Assembly: GCA_028023455.1 (NCBI GenBank)
Contig: JAQFVV010000254.1
Location: forward strand, 62,001-126,000
Origin: Epiperipatus broadwayi
Lineage: Eukaryota; Onychophora; Udeonychophora; Euonychophora; Peripatidae
DNA length: 64,000 nucleotides
Direction: 5' to 3'
The notes under the pieces are model-generated. The model ran no database searches. It saw nothing but the letters and a program-made list of their open reading frames with translations, and had not been told where the DNA came from. Positions within the stretch are counted from its first letter, which is position 1. The number at the start of each line of letters is the position of its first letter. Made by a program: the position numbers and the translations under genes. This document shows positions 43,781 through 55,205 of the stretch, one piece after another.

Positions 43781-46520
43781 AGATGTGATTTTAAAATCAT
43801 TATAAAAATAACTTTTTTAATTATTTGTCTCATAACTGTAACATAGTTCTCTGCCCAACTCCATGTCGAGGTATTTAGAAGACGGCGAATAATTATTGTT
43901 TATCATTTTAACGCAACAGTTCAATTTTTAAGACATCCAATTTTTTATAAGATATTTACATTAAATTATAAAAGTCATATATCCACTATATGTAATTTAA
44001 CCTTTTGTATATTTTTTCCTATAACGATCTAAATTAGATATTATTATATAAAAAAGAGATACTTTTTATATAGGATTTTTTTTGCTAGTTGTGATTATTC
44101 ATTTCTTTTTATTATAAAATGCTCATTTCTTAATGTATAAAAAGTTTAGTTTACTTCACCCAATAAAATAACTAAATAATTGATTTCCAATATCATTTAT
44201 TGTTAAGTTGTTTTTTATTTTATTTTATGATTTAACAGATGGCAGTAGCAGAAAAAGTGATTTATCAAGACAGTAAAAAAAATATTAACAAATATTAATA
44301 TACTAATTATAGTCAATAATAATTAAATAATTATTGTTGGTTCACCAGGATAAATATTTCAGTTTGAAAAAAAAAAAGACTTTTCTATTGGCTATTAAAT
44401 TCATGTTTTTAAATGTAAGTCTTAAATTGAAGTTCGCATTTAAAAAGAAGAATCCATTAACTAGTGGTTAATATCTTTGAAAAGAAGGAGGCTTAGAGTT
44501 CTACATAGAACCATCTGTTAGAATACATGCTTTCATTTTTGTGTTGGCCATTTAACTAGATTTTTTTCTTTATTTCTACAAATATAAATGATATATTAAA
44601 TTTTTATTAGTTATTTAAATAAATAATAAAACACGCATACTCATATATGTGAATGGTGGCCATGTGTCTGTAAATGTAAAACTGATTGATTATATTTATG
44701 TATGTATGTAATTATGTGAAAGAATGTATAAGTTAATGAGTGATTGTTTGATGGTATATAACTGAATAGTGTTACATCATCTCTACTATCCTTAATCACT
44801 TTATATTACACTTAAAAAATCTTTAAAAATATTTTGTACATTGTGGTCTGTACTCGTTTTCTACTTCTTATAGGGTAGAAAATCTTGAAGAACCATTATT
44901 GGGCATAATCTTTGTCATATTGATTTTTCTTTATTTTATGCTGTAATCTCTGCTGAGTTTTAATTTTCTTTCTATATCAATCCTTTATATAAGAAAAGTT
45001 TATGTTTTTAATTATCTTTCTTCTATTTTTTTTATCTTAACCCTTCTGCATTTAAACACTTTCCACCATCTCCTAATGGAAGATTGAGTTAATAGTTTAA
45101 TACTTTATTTTGGTATTAAAATCTTTATTCAATATTATGAATCAATTAATTATACTTGACTTCTTAGAAATATAAGGTTAAAAAAACATTCTAAAAAACT
45201 ATTTTTGAACTTTTCATATATAGAAAAAAAATTGAATATATAACAAGAACAATCTTATCTTATTGACTGATTGCAGTAATGTTGTTGAAAAAAATAAATG
45301 ATCAAACTCTTTATTGAATAAATTTCATATTTCAAAAGTAAATGAATTATTATAAAGTCATCATAAAGCTGTAAAATTCTGTTCTAAAATTATTAAAATA
45401 TCATAAAATTTCTATATGGTTTTGGACAGAGCCTATTAATCATAGTTTTCTTTTTACCCATTACTTCAAATTTCTTAACTTGTATTTTTAAAAGTGAAAA
45501 ATATTTTTAAAAAATCTAAGTGTAAACATAAACATGTTTCTTTTTTTAATAATTAACAAATATTTTGAAAAAAAATCATAAATATTTAAATAAACCATAA
45601 AAATATACAATTTTTTCTCACTGTTAACAGCAATCACAAAGAAGTTTGTATATTTCTATATACACCCAATATCAAATAATTTATCAATCTGCAACATTCT
45701 AGGCCTTTCTCAGCTCAGTTGTAATTTTTCTGTGAACTATTGTCATTTTCAGTCTTTTTTGAACTAATAAATCAATATTTACTTCTAATTTTTAGGACAA
45801 ATGAATGTAAAACCTAAAATATAGCACTAAAAATAAAGACCAAGAAAGTGATTTAACTGCCTGCATTCTGACAGATTTCTTTGTTCTTTCTTACTATAAG
45901 CTTTCAACTTTCATTTTAATATTAAACTATTATTAATTATCAGATTATAATAAATTTGCTCTCATTTGATAAATATTTTTCTTTAGAAATTAAATAAATT
46001 TAAAAAAAAACCACATTTTCTTTATGGAATTATTTTAAAAATTAGATTTTAATCAAAACAAAGTGCTGTTTCATCATTAAATTTCAGGTGAAGCAGATTT
46101 AATTTGCAAAATGAATGGAATATTCTTTGTTTGATGCTTACATTTAAAATCCCAATTAATAATTATTAATATCTAGAAAATCTTTTAACTTATGGTTTAA
46201 AAGTTTAAATTTTTTCAGTAATTTTTATGATATTGCTTTATTTTCTGATGATATTTTTTAGAAAAATTGTATTTCCTGCAATCACAATTTCCACGGTAAT
46301 CGTTACTCAAAAAAATAAATCATTTCTGTAAAAAATAAATATGCAATAATATATATTTTTCATTTCTAATAACTATTACATAATTATTATGCAAAAATAA
46401 TCATTAACTTTTCAAAAAATCAAGTTTTTAGTCATTCATAATATTTTCTCAAAGTAATATTTTTAGTCATTCATAATATTTTCTCAAAGTAATATTGCAA
46501 AGTTATCACATAGTTCAAGA
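43781..46520. other. AT-rich DNA, no recognisable gene
   Basis: Long featureless stretch. A 35-bp unit (TTTTAGTCATTCATAATATT and so on) is tandemly doubled at about 46427-46496. Confidence 0.5.
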
Positions 46521-46525
46521 CTACT

Positions 46526-46684
46526 GTGATGTGATGTGATATGATGTATTATGGCTTCTCTTTATACAAAGTCAAGAATATCTCAGCAATTATGCCCATA
46601 TAAACCTGTTAGCCACTTTATTTTCCATTCCCCACTCTAAATTTTCTCATATTCTGCACCATCCCATTTCCACAATATAATACA
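46526..46684 (-). pseudogene. Non-LTR 3' end fragment (same family as 13437 and 20690)
   Basis: Starts with the GATGTGATGTGATATGATG tail and continues with GGCTTCTCTTTATACAAAGTC, TATGCCCATATAAACCTGTTAG and CATCCCATTTCCACAATATAAT, all collinear with the other two copies. Only the extreme 3' end is present. Confidence 0.75.
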
Positions 46685-47485
46685 ATAAACATTCCTGACA
46701 TCTGCAGAATTTTTTTGAAATTAAAAATATTATTTAAAAAAATACATGAATTTTAAAGTTGGAAAAGAACAAAGGTTTGCAAAATTTTTTCAGTAGAGAG
46801 CAGAAAATGCAAATTCAATTTTTTGACTTCTGGACCAATAAAACATCAGTCTGAAAAACAGATGGGTTAAGGCCAAAGCATAGGGACACTATCATAGTAA
46901 TCTGTAATATCATGCAACTGATAATCAGTTAATATCATATCTTAATAGCTCTCTTGGTAAATAGCAAAATATTATATCAGAATGAAAAATCTCAATTCAT
47001 TTTATATTGAATATTTTATAACAAGACAAAAAGCATTCATTTGCAAAAGTAACTTGATAGCAGCTGCTAACTATAATATGACCTTCAGCTTTTCAATTCT
47101 GACAAAACACTGCATCTTATATGAAAAAATACTGGATGTATTTCAATTCTTGCATAATTTAATATTCTTCAACTCTTATCACTTATTACTATAAGAGCTG
47201 TTTAAATTCTTCATTGTTTATTCCAATCACAAAACTATATCACACAATTTATTTTAATACCTTATTAATAAATTTTACTTTTTATATCATCATATGATTT
47301 TAATACATGGCATTGCATGCTTCTTTAAGTATTTTGTGCTTTTTGAACTTTGTTTTTATTCATAAGAAGGTGTGTTGTTGAATGCACTTTTTAAAAATCT
47401 GTATAGTTAACATTTATTTTTGTCTGCCATGATTATATATATATATATTGGAAAAATATTCTTAAACTCAGAGGTAAAAAGCCAA
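46685..47485. other. AT-rich DNA, no recognisable gene
   Basis: Nothing recognised. A short (TA)n lies near 47437-47450. Confidence 0.5.
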
Positions 47486-47735
47486 TAAATGCACACGCTG
47501 GCTAATGCATGCTGGTAAGCAGTCCATCCATGTTCATATACTATATGAATAATCACATAGTAATAACAGCTGCAAGGACAAGAATGTATGGAGTGGACAT
47601 TAGGAATTTGCCCTGCTCGGTTTCTTTAAGGCCTCCAAGAGGAATCAAAGGGTCTCCTTTCAGTTAATAGCAAACTCCTTTCTGCAGCCTGGTGTAAAAC
47701 AACATTTTGGTATTGGTAGGAAATTTATATCTGCA
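47486..47735. other. Less AT-rich unrecognised segment upstream of RTE
   Basis: Contains AATGCACACGCTGGCTAATG and GGCCTCCAAGAGGAATCAAA. No frame or motif recognised. It could be a decayed 5' part of the adjoining RTE or unrelated DNA. Confidence 0.35.
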
Positions 47736-49362
47736 ATAAGAAAAAAAAGATGGCAGTATTACTAAAAAGAAAGATGACATCATGAAATGCATAGATGACT
47801 TCTATCAAGAATTATATAGTAATAAAGAACAAGTACCTCCTATACCTATTATATCTTCTGAATTGCCCAGAATTTTGAATAAGGAAGTGAGACATGCAAT
47901 TTAATTTATGAAGAAAGGAAAGGCTCCAGGTAATGATGGAATTACAATTTATATATTAAAAGAATCAGGTGAAGAAATAGAAAAGATTTTAGCAAAGTTA
48001 TATTCCAAATGTCTAAATGATAAAGATGTCCCAGATGATTGGAAGAATGCAGTATTAATATTAATATTTAAACAAGGTGATAAAGAAGATATTAGAAATT
48101 ACAGACCTATCAGTCTTTTATCAGTTTTATACAATTTTTTTACTATGATAATTACAACTCATCTACAGAGAACACTGGACTTCCACCAACCAAGAGAACA
48201 AGTGGTTTTAGCACAGTAGATCATATCCAGGTATTGAGAGAAATTATATAAAGGACAAATGAATATGAGTTGCCATTATGCTTAGGATTTGTAGATTATA
48301 AAAAGGCATTCGATTCTATAAACATTTCTTCAGTGATTAAAGCATTGAATCATCAAGCTATAGATCCAGGATATTGTCATATTTTAAAGAATATTTATAA
48401 AAATGCAACAGCAACAATTAGATTACATAATGATAGTAGGAAAGTCAGCATTGAGAGGGGTGTATGACAGGGTGACTCCATATCTCCAAAACTTTTTACA
48501 GCAGTGCTGCAAGAAGTATTTTGTGGATTAAAATGGGAAGCTAAAGGAATGAAAGTAAATGGACATTATTTAAGTCATTTAGATTTTACAGATGATGTAG
48601 TTGTTTTTGCAAATAATGATTTAGAGTTCCAGGAAATGTTGCAGGAGTTATCATATGAAAGTAGGAAAGTAGGACTAAATATAAATGTTAAAAAGACTAA
48701 AGTAATGTTTAATAGATTTTCTCAAAATATGAAAATAAAGATTGATTATGATGAATTAGAAGAAGTTAACAGTTACAAATACCTTGGTCAGATTATTAAT
48801 ACAGATGGAAGCATAATGGATGAAATTAATCATAGAATTAAACTTGGTTGGAGTGCTTTTGGTAGAAATAACTTGATACTAAAAGGAAATATGCCTATGT
48901 GTTTGAAAAGGAAGGTTTTTAATAAATGTGTTTTACCAGTTCTTACTTATGGATCTGAGACTTGGACACTTAATAGAAGAGCAATACAGAGACTTCAGAC
49001 CACTCAAAGAAGTATGGAGAGATGCATGTTGGGAGTAACAAGAAGAGATCAAAAACACAATGTATGGGTAAGAGAACAAACAGGTGTTACTGATCTCATT
49101 GAAAAAATTAAAAGACTGAAGTGGAGTTGGGCTGAACATATTGCTAGAAAAGATGATAATAGATGGACAATTAAAATTTTAAACTGGATTCCAAGAGATT
49201 GTAAAAGACCCAGAAAAAGACCATATGTGAGATGGATGGATGAAATAAGAAAGTGTGCAGGGTGATGTGGAGAAGAGAAGCTAAAGATTGGAAAAGATGG
49301 ATTGAACTTGGAGAGACCTTTATCCTGCAGTGGATTGATAATAGTTGATGATGATGATAGTT
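47736..49362 (+). pseudogene. Longest RTE-type retrotransposon copy, RT domain to 3' tail
   Basis: Coding text starts about 47740 (KKDDIMKCIDDFYQELYS), with a stop near 47902. Open frames are 47908-48219 (KGKAPGNDGI, WKNAVLILIFKQGDK, NYRPISLLS: RT motifs 0-2), 48270-48467 (LGFVDYKKAFDSI, palm aspartate D), and 48504-49265 (253 codons: LDFTDDVVVF catalytic box, YKYLGQIIN, PVLTYGSETWTLN, RPRKRPYVRWMDEI tail). A 13-base deletion relative to the 38050 copy near 48200 shifts the frame. Stops occur at about 48249 and 48468, the latter in the RQGDS motif. The catalytic FADD reads FTDD. The APE-type endonuclease is missing. It ends with GATGATGATGAT at 49348-49360. It may have come from an active master outside the window but is itself dead. 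Confidence 0.92.
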
Positions 49363-49397
49363 ATCATTTCTATACCCAGCAGTAAGATTTCATCTAT

Positions 49398-49705
49398 GTA
49401 TAATACATTAGAATGAAACATGAGAGAGTTAATTATATAAAGATAGGTGTAAGAGATTATGATCTGGGCCAACTGATGAGTGCTGTTTCAGCACAAAATG
49501 CACATTTTGGGGATAATACATCTTTTTCACATATCTTTGGTCATATGTTTATGATTACACTCCTTCATAAGGGGTTACAAACAGATAAAAAACAGTTCTT
49601 ACCTTCCATGAGAGTGGTGTAGTAAAAATTACATTACATAAATATTATCCATTAAGTGGATAATCTCTAGTCTAATGAATGACTAATAAAAATTGTTAAT
49701 ATAAC
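49398..49705 (+). mobile_element. Hammerhead-family repeat (subfamily B) after RTE
   Basis: Starts about GTGTAAGAGATTATGATCTG (49448), hammerhead at 49469-49510, then GGTCATATGTTTATGATTAC and the subfamily B tail (AACAGTTCTTACC, GAGAGTGGTGTAGT). It ends near TAATGAATGACTAATAAAAA. It lies 40-90 bases beyond the RTE 3' end. Confidence 0.8.
49462..49514 (+). ncRNA. Near-complete hammerhead ribozyme motif
   Basis: CCAA (49469-49472), CTGATGA (49473-49479), perfect five-pair stem II GTGCT/AGCAC with loop GTTTC, AAAA at 49495-49498 (G12 replaced by A), TGCACA stem III, TT, TTGG (49507-49510). ATC at 49462-49464 can pair with GAT at 49512-49514. The single core change, G12A, is expected to inactivate it. 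Confidence 0.65.
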
Positions 49706-49781
49706 TAATCCACACTTTATCTTTTGTTGTATAATACCATGATTAATCCACACTTTATCTTTTGTTGTATAATACCATGAT
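49706..49781 (+). repeat. 38-bp unit tandemly doubled
   Basis: The unit beginning TAATCCACACTTTATC appears twice without change, so the duplication is recent. Confidence 0.9.
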
Positions 49782-50018
49782 TATTATAAAAGCTGAAGAA
49801 AAAAAAGTTTTTATTTCTTACCATATTTATGTGAACAAAAGTTTTTTTAAACATTTTTTTTTCTACTTTGTGGTTTTATATATGTAAGTTAAATTTTAAA
49901 ATATTGCTTGAAATTAGGTGTGCTTAAAAGGAATCTCATACATATAAAACTAAAATTCAAGTTTTTTTTTTTCTATTTTTGCTAAAATTGTTTGCAAACT
50001 CTAAAAAATGTATTGTCA

Positions 50019-50125
<107 letters not shown>

Positions 50126-50317
50126 AAGTGTCAAGTTAAATTAAAGTGCATAAAAAATAAATGGAATAATCAGGTTATGCAATACATATTTTTTTTTTCT
50201 TTTAAAAAAAGATTTAGATTTGGAATAGTAATATTATCTGTAAGAGATGAGAGCAATGCAGAGACCTTTACTCTTTAAAATGAATTCCATGCACACACAG
50301 ACACACACACATATATA

Positions 50318-50456
50318 TATTAGAAATGAAATATGTATATTGGAGATCATTTATCTTTTTCATATGTGTGTAGTCATGGTTATCAGTTGTATAGGATGGA
50401 GTGGATAGCTATAGAGACCTTGAAAGTCTTAGTTCAAAAACCCTTTAATTACATTA
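50318..50456 (+). mobile_element. Hammerhead-family repeat, truncated inside the ribozyme (subfamily A)
   Basis: Begins within stem II. GAAA at 50328-50331, TATGTA, TA and TTGG (50340-50343) are kept. The body follows (CATATGTGTGTAGTCATGGT, GTATAGGATGGAGTGGATAG), ending GTTCAAAAACCC. Repeats of CA and TA lie just before it. Confidence 0.7.
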
Positions 50457-50925
50457 AGTTCAGTATAGACAATATACTTACATTTATATGCAAAGTTTCA
50501 ACTTGATCAGAAACTGGGATGTGGAGAAAATCATATTATATGATTTTACCAAGACAAATAGATTATATAACAGAATAAGTTAAATAAATGCATGTAATTA
50601 AATTCAATTTTACTTATTTATCTGTCTTTTGAATGGCAATCAAATTTCATTTGGCTATCTTCTATGTTTTCATTTTCTCTTTTAACTTCACTTGACTAAT
50701 AATTTGGTTACAAACATTTTTTTTTTTACATATTTATTTTTATATATTTCATTCTTTTATTATATCTTTACTTTATATTTAAAAGTATTTATCTTAATGA
50801 TGAAAAGAATTTGGTATATTTTTACTATCCTTTACAGTCATGTTTTTAATTTTTTTATTATACATTTATAAAAGTGTAATCTATATATGAATCAAAGAAA
50901 TGTAAATATGTTACTAGAATGATTT
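50457..50925. other. AT-rich DNA, no recognisable gene
   Basis: Nothing recognised. Confidence 0.5.
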
Positions 50926-50929
50926 ACAA

Positions 50930-51410
50930 AGTAGATTCCCAAAGATTCATTTAAATGAATTTGTAAATAAGGCCCATCTATTTAAATCATTCTTTGGAAT
51001 CATATTTATAAGTTATCATAGTAATGTGCTCATATTTTTTGTTCCAAGAATACATTCATATTGATAGTATTACATATTTAATAAGTGTGAAATTATTTAC
51101 AAGTTTATTAAAATCATTACAATTTCATCTAAATTCATATTTGAGACATTTAGCTGTCTTGATTAATATAAAAACAATATTCTTTAAAAAAAAGATTTAA
51201 GCCTTTTTGATCAACTTTTATCTGACAGTATATTTGCATTAATATAACAAAAGGTGGGTAGTGTTTACAAGTTTATTTAAATGATATTATTGCTTATCTG
51301 TGAAATTTATTTGGACTTGTTTGTTCTGTACATAGATTTATATTCTTAGCAATATATATTTTATAAAACAAAATTATTTGCATGATCAATAAAATCATTA
51401 ACATTATTAA
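50930..51410 (+). repeat. Dispersed repeat D, one long and one partial copy
   Basis: 50930-51290 is collinear with 36480-36850. A shorter second piece at about 51297-51410 restarts the same order (TTGGACTTGTTTGTTCTG, TTTATATTCTTAGCAATAT, CATGATCAATAAAATCATTA). Confidence 0.65.
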
Positions 51411-51439
51411 AGTATATGGGTATAACTAATATAAAATAT

Positions 51440-51575
51440 TGCTCTGTGCAATTTAGTATAACAGTAGAGTGCTAATCTCTGGAATTTAGGGTCTCAGAAT
51501 TGATTCTGATGCCGCTACTTTGACACTTGAACTTTTTATGAATCCTTGTGCAATAAAACCACTCAAACATTTTTA
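51440..51575 (+). mobile_element. tRNA-derived SINE (family T3)
   Basis: CTGTGCAATTTAGTATAACAGTAGAGTGC gives an A-box-like start and AGAATTGATTCTGATGCCGC a box B-like one. CTTTTTATGAATCC and AATAAAACCAC follow as in the other copies. Confidence 0.55.
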
Positions 51576-51602
51576 TATGAAATATTGATTGATATAATGT
51601 GT

Positions 51603-51810
51603 ATATATCATATCATTTCCAACCTTCTTATACACTTAACATTACTATCTTTTACATTAAAACTTACATCATCAGAGATTGGTTTTGGGGAATAGGATTA
51701 TAAAGATATCTGATGATGACTGCAGGAAAGTTGAAACTGTAAGTTTTCATGCAAAAAAATAGTATTGTTAAGTGTATAAAATGGTTGGAAATGGTATGAT
51801 ATGTAAATAT
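51603..51810. repeat. Foldback family P with CTGATGA...GAAAC core
   Basis: The inverted arms begin ATATCATATCATTTCCAACC and end with the complement near 51806. TTATACACTTAACA faces TGTTAAGTGTATAA. The right side of the centre carries CTGATGA (51710-51716), a GACTGCAGGAAAGTT hairpin and GAAAC (51733-51737). Confidence 0.8.
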
Positions 51811-51851
51811 AGAAATCAGTACATAAGGAAAGAAGGAAGAAGCAGACAATG

Positions 51852-52801
51852 ATATAAAATTTATGATGATGGCATTTTAATTGCAATTATATATTGGACT
51901 ACTTCGATTCTATAGTTGAATTGTTAAACATTTTTAAAAAGGTTCATTCAATAATTATGAATAACATGCAGGGGAATATAAGAAACAATATTTTACTTAA
52001 TATTATCTTTCTCCTTCACTTTCTGTATTTTTTGTGTTACTGATCAGAGCAGCAACACCAGAAGCACAAGAATTGAATCAATAAACTCATGACTACTAAA
52101 TTTAAAATTATTCCATCAAAATGGATCAGAAATATTTTTTTTGTATTTACCTATAGGACTCTAGATTTCTCCATTTTTTCTTGCTAAAGCATATATTGAT
52201 TAAATTTGCTTCTCTAATAAAAAAACAATTAACTAAATATAAACCAATGATCAGAGAGAAGAAGACAGGTAAATCTAAAAGAACCTACAAATAATTAGGA
52301 AATTACAAACATACTGGTTGAAGAGAAAAAATTAACAATATAAAAATTTAAAGAAGCTGCCCACATGACTCTATGGCAAATAATTTTATAATTAATCTAG
52401 TATAATAATCTTTATTGTTAAAAAAACATTCTTTTATCCTTAAAAAAAAAAAAGGAAAATTCGGTAAGATCTTCATAATATAAATACATAAAATTTTTAT
52501 ATTAACTGTTATTTTTGATAGACTAGTCTAGTTGTTTCCAGTATCATTTTGAATTCACTATTTATAAATCTAAATGGCACCATTTCGATTCCATTTTACC
52601 TATCACTGATCTGTCCGGGAACACTAAAAACGAAATTACAGTAATACCATTTACATCATTGTGTGCCATATTAACCCCTGTGTTAGTAACTACCTTCTGA
52701 ATATATTAAGAAAAATATCAATAAAGTTTGAATTTTTTTAGACATTTAACAATTCAATTAGATAATGGATATAGTACAACACATGGCTATAAATATAAAA
52801 T
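51852..52801. mobile_element. Large foldback of family K with possible 9-bp target duplication
   Basis: ATATAAAAT lies at 51852-51860 and 52793-52801. Inside, TTGGACTACTTCGATTCTATAG (about 51894) and AACATTTTTAAAAA face the right-end complement (TTTTTTTAGACATTTAACAA ... GGATATAGTAC). The middle is AT-rich and not paired. The short AT-rich duplication is weak evidence on its own. Confidence 0.6.
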
Positions 52802-53030
52802 AGAGTATTTAATAGTCTCAATCTTTGAAGCTAAATAAAAAAAGATATTTTTAATGAAGATAATTATTGAATTTTTTTAAAAATAAAGTAACCCCCATCC
52901 CCAAGGTTTTATCCAAAATATCAAAACATTATAAAATTTTATTGTATCTATGCTAAGTAAAAGTGTTATGAATATCAAATAAAATAAACGAATAGCTAGC
53001 TATTCAATTAGATTAGAACTAAATTTTTAC

Positions 53031-53280
53031 ATAAAGCATAAATGATCAGGTTGATAACATACTTTAATGATATTGCAAAGCATTAGAAAAATGTATAGTG
53101 CTCACAATGGTTGATCATAAGAGATAAAGAGGAAGACCAGCAGTGAGGTTGTTGGAATTCATCATCACAATTATAAATGTGATTATGCATCTGAAAAACA
53201 GCAGTTGATACAGCAGGCTAAAAAATTTGCATCTGTGTAATTAGAAGTCATTGATGAACGAAGATATTTAACAACAATAA
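53031..53280 (+). pseudogene. Possible non-LTR C-terminal fragment (GRPAVR word)
   Basis: GCATAAATGATCAGGTTGA is shared with 32101-32119. Further on, one frame reads RGRPAVRLLEFI after a stop (about 53130-53165), similar to the GRPxxRWxDxI box of many non-LTR C-termini. Very short and decayed. Confidence 0.35.
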
Positions 53281-54080
53281 TAACCATAATAATAGATAAG
53301 AATAATTTATGCAATTCTTGTAATGATCCTTAATGCGATTGGATTTTCAACACTATCACATATCCATTTATATTTTTGCTTAAATCTTAAAAAAAAGTTA
53401 AAGCTTTTAAAGCAGAGCTAACTTCTAAATCCTTTACCTATTAGTTTTTTCATCACTCGGTAATAATAGATGCGGTAGTTGCAAGCAGAGATTGTGTTTA
53501 ATAGTAAGATCAGTGGTGGTTAGTAATTCTTTTTGTTGTTTTATAACAGATAACTGTTTTAGATTTATTTAAACTGTTTTGGCTGTATTTATTTGTATAA
53601 TAACATTCAATTCTGGCAAATAAATACGACTATGCTTTCAATCCATTCATAAACAATGAGAGCAAAACCAAAAAACAATAACAATGATTTCTAACAATTC
53701 ATGATTTATATTGAAATAATGTTCCTGCATATGTAATAATGCATTTCAGTTATCCCACAGTTTATTATCTATAAACAGCGAAACTGCATCTGTGTTATGC
53801 GATCTTGGAGTTAATTTATGCAATATCACGATACATAACGCACATTAAAACACAATTAAAATATCATTAAAAAATAAGCAAAAATAATAGTTTATTTTCA
53901 CTTATCATCAAACTGAAGATTTTATCCCCTCCCCCAATAGTATAATGACAGGGTATCATAAAAAAAGTCTGAAAGTTGGCTAAACACCAAACAGTGGTTA
54001 TGCTGAACCAATGTAAAGCATATACACAAAAAACCCTACTTATAGTCAATCCATTCTCTCATATTATGAAAAAACAAATA
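53281..54080. other. AT-rich DNA, no recognisable gene
   Basis: Nothing recognised. Confidence 0.5.
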
Positions 54081-54083
54081 CAT

Positions 54084-54209
54084 GTCTCATAAAATAGCCT
54101 TTTTTTCATATGTCAAAGCATTGATCAGGAAGCAAACCTGGGCCAGATGCTTGGAAGGGAGCTATGCTAACCTCTAGGCCACCAATACTTGACACGTCTC
54201 ATAACATAG
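54084..54209 (-). mobile_element. Class II tRNA-related SINE (family L) with 14-bp target duplication
   Basis: GTCTCATAAAATAG (54084-54097) and GTCTCATAACATAG (54196-54209) flank a minus-strand SINE body with a T run at its left (A tail). The tRNA-like text is diverged from the copies at 3615 and 28626: CCTAGAGGTTAGCATAGC in place of the CCGAGAGGTCATCG head. One mismatch between duplications and the diverged body suggest an older insertion. Confidence 0.8.
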
Positions 54210-54700
54210 TTTTAATATAAAATATTATAAAGTGCTTATGGTATAAAACTCCTTCTATACAGAGTTGAGCACATGTCCACTTGACACACTTCCAATAACA
54301 ATAGAAATTATGAGCAGCTGTATGCTTTAATATTGGGGGACACTAAAAACTCAACCACACTGTTTAAGTTATGGAAGTATTGTGATCAAAGATGTTGGCA
54401 AGATGTATTACTTTGCCAACATGCTATCAAATCTAAGACAATAAAAATGAATTAATGATTCATATTTTTTAAACTATTGTTGGACACTCAGTTCATTAAA
54501 TATATATATATATATATATATATATCAGTTTAAATTAATCATAAAGAGAGATATTACAGGCATTGTGATCTTTTACATACACAAAATAATAAATTAAATC
54601 AACATCAGTTGGTAAAATCTATTCAGCACACAATATAAGTCTTTTAATAATAATAGAATGTTATGCTTCTAATTATAATAATAATAATCATCATCCTCAT
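54210..54700. other. AT-rich DNA, no recognisable gene
   Basis: (TA)n at about 54499-54526. Nothing else recognised. Confidence 0.5.
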
Positions 54701-54805
54701 ATGACTAGTTGCTTGGACGGTTGTGTGACATTTAAAAACCTGTGTGGGAGGCTGAATGCAATAATTGTGTTTAAATAAATAATTGAATGGCTTTAATTCT
54801 TTAGA

Positions 54806-54892
54806 GAACATAAGAAGTTTGAGCACCAGGAATGCCAGAACTGGGATCAATCCCAAGAACCTTACTCTCCAGAATCTGGGCTTAGGTCAGTA
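54806..54892 (-). mobile_element. tRNA-derived SINE fragment (family T3)
   Basis: The minus strand shows GGGATTGATCCCAGTTCTGG and TGGTGCTCAAACTTCTTATG, collinear with the clearer copy at 55095-55205. Confidence 0.5.
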
Positions 54893-55094
54893 ATAATAAT
54901 AGTAGTAGCAGCAATGATGATTAGGGAATGACAACAACAACAATAATCATAATAACAATATGTCAACCTTTGTGTTATGATTTTTGTACTCTTACAATTA
55001 CTGTAATAACAAGTAGAAAAGAAATTATGTAACTATATGATCTTTGAAAGCTAATAATAATAATGATGATAGTAATGATAAAAATATGCATGCG

Positions 55095-55205
55095 ACTTCA
55101 TTGCTTGGGAGTTCATAAGAAGTTCAAGAAACAGACCTGTGAGCACCAGAATCGATCTTGGGACCTCCAATCTCAAGTCAGATGCTCTACGAACTACACC
55201 ACATT
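55095..55205 (-). mobile_element. tRNA-derived SINE (family T3), clear promoter boxes
   Basis: The minus strand has GTGTAGTTCGTAGAGCATC (A-box, D-arm) and AGATCGATTCTGGTGC (box B), followed by GTTTCTTGAACTTCTTATGA and ACTCCCAAGCAATGAAGTCG. It is tRNA-like but lacks a proper acceptor stem, so a SINE rather than a tRNA gene. Confidence 0.65.
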
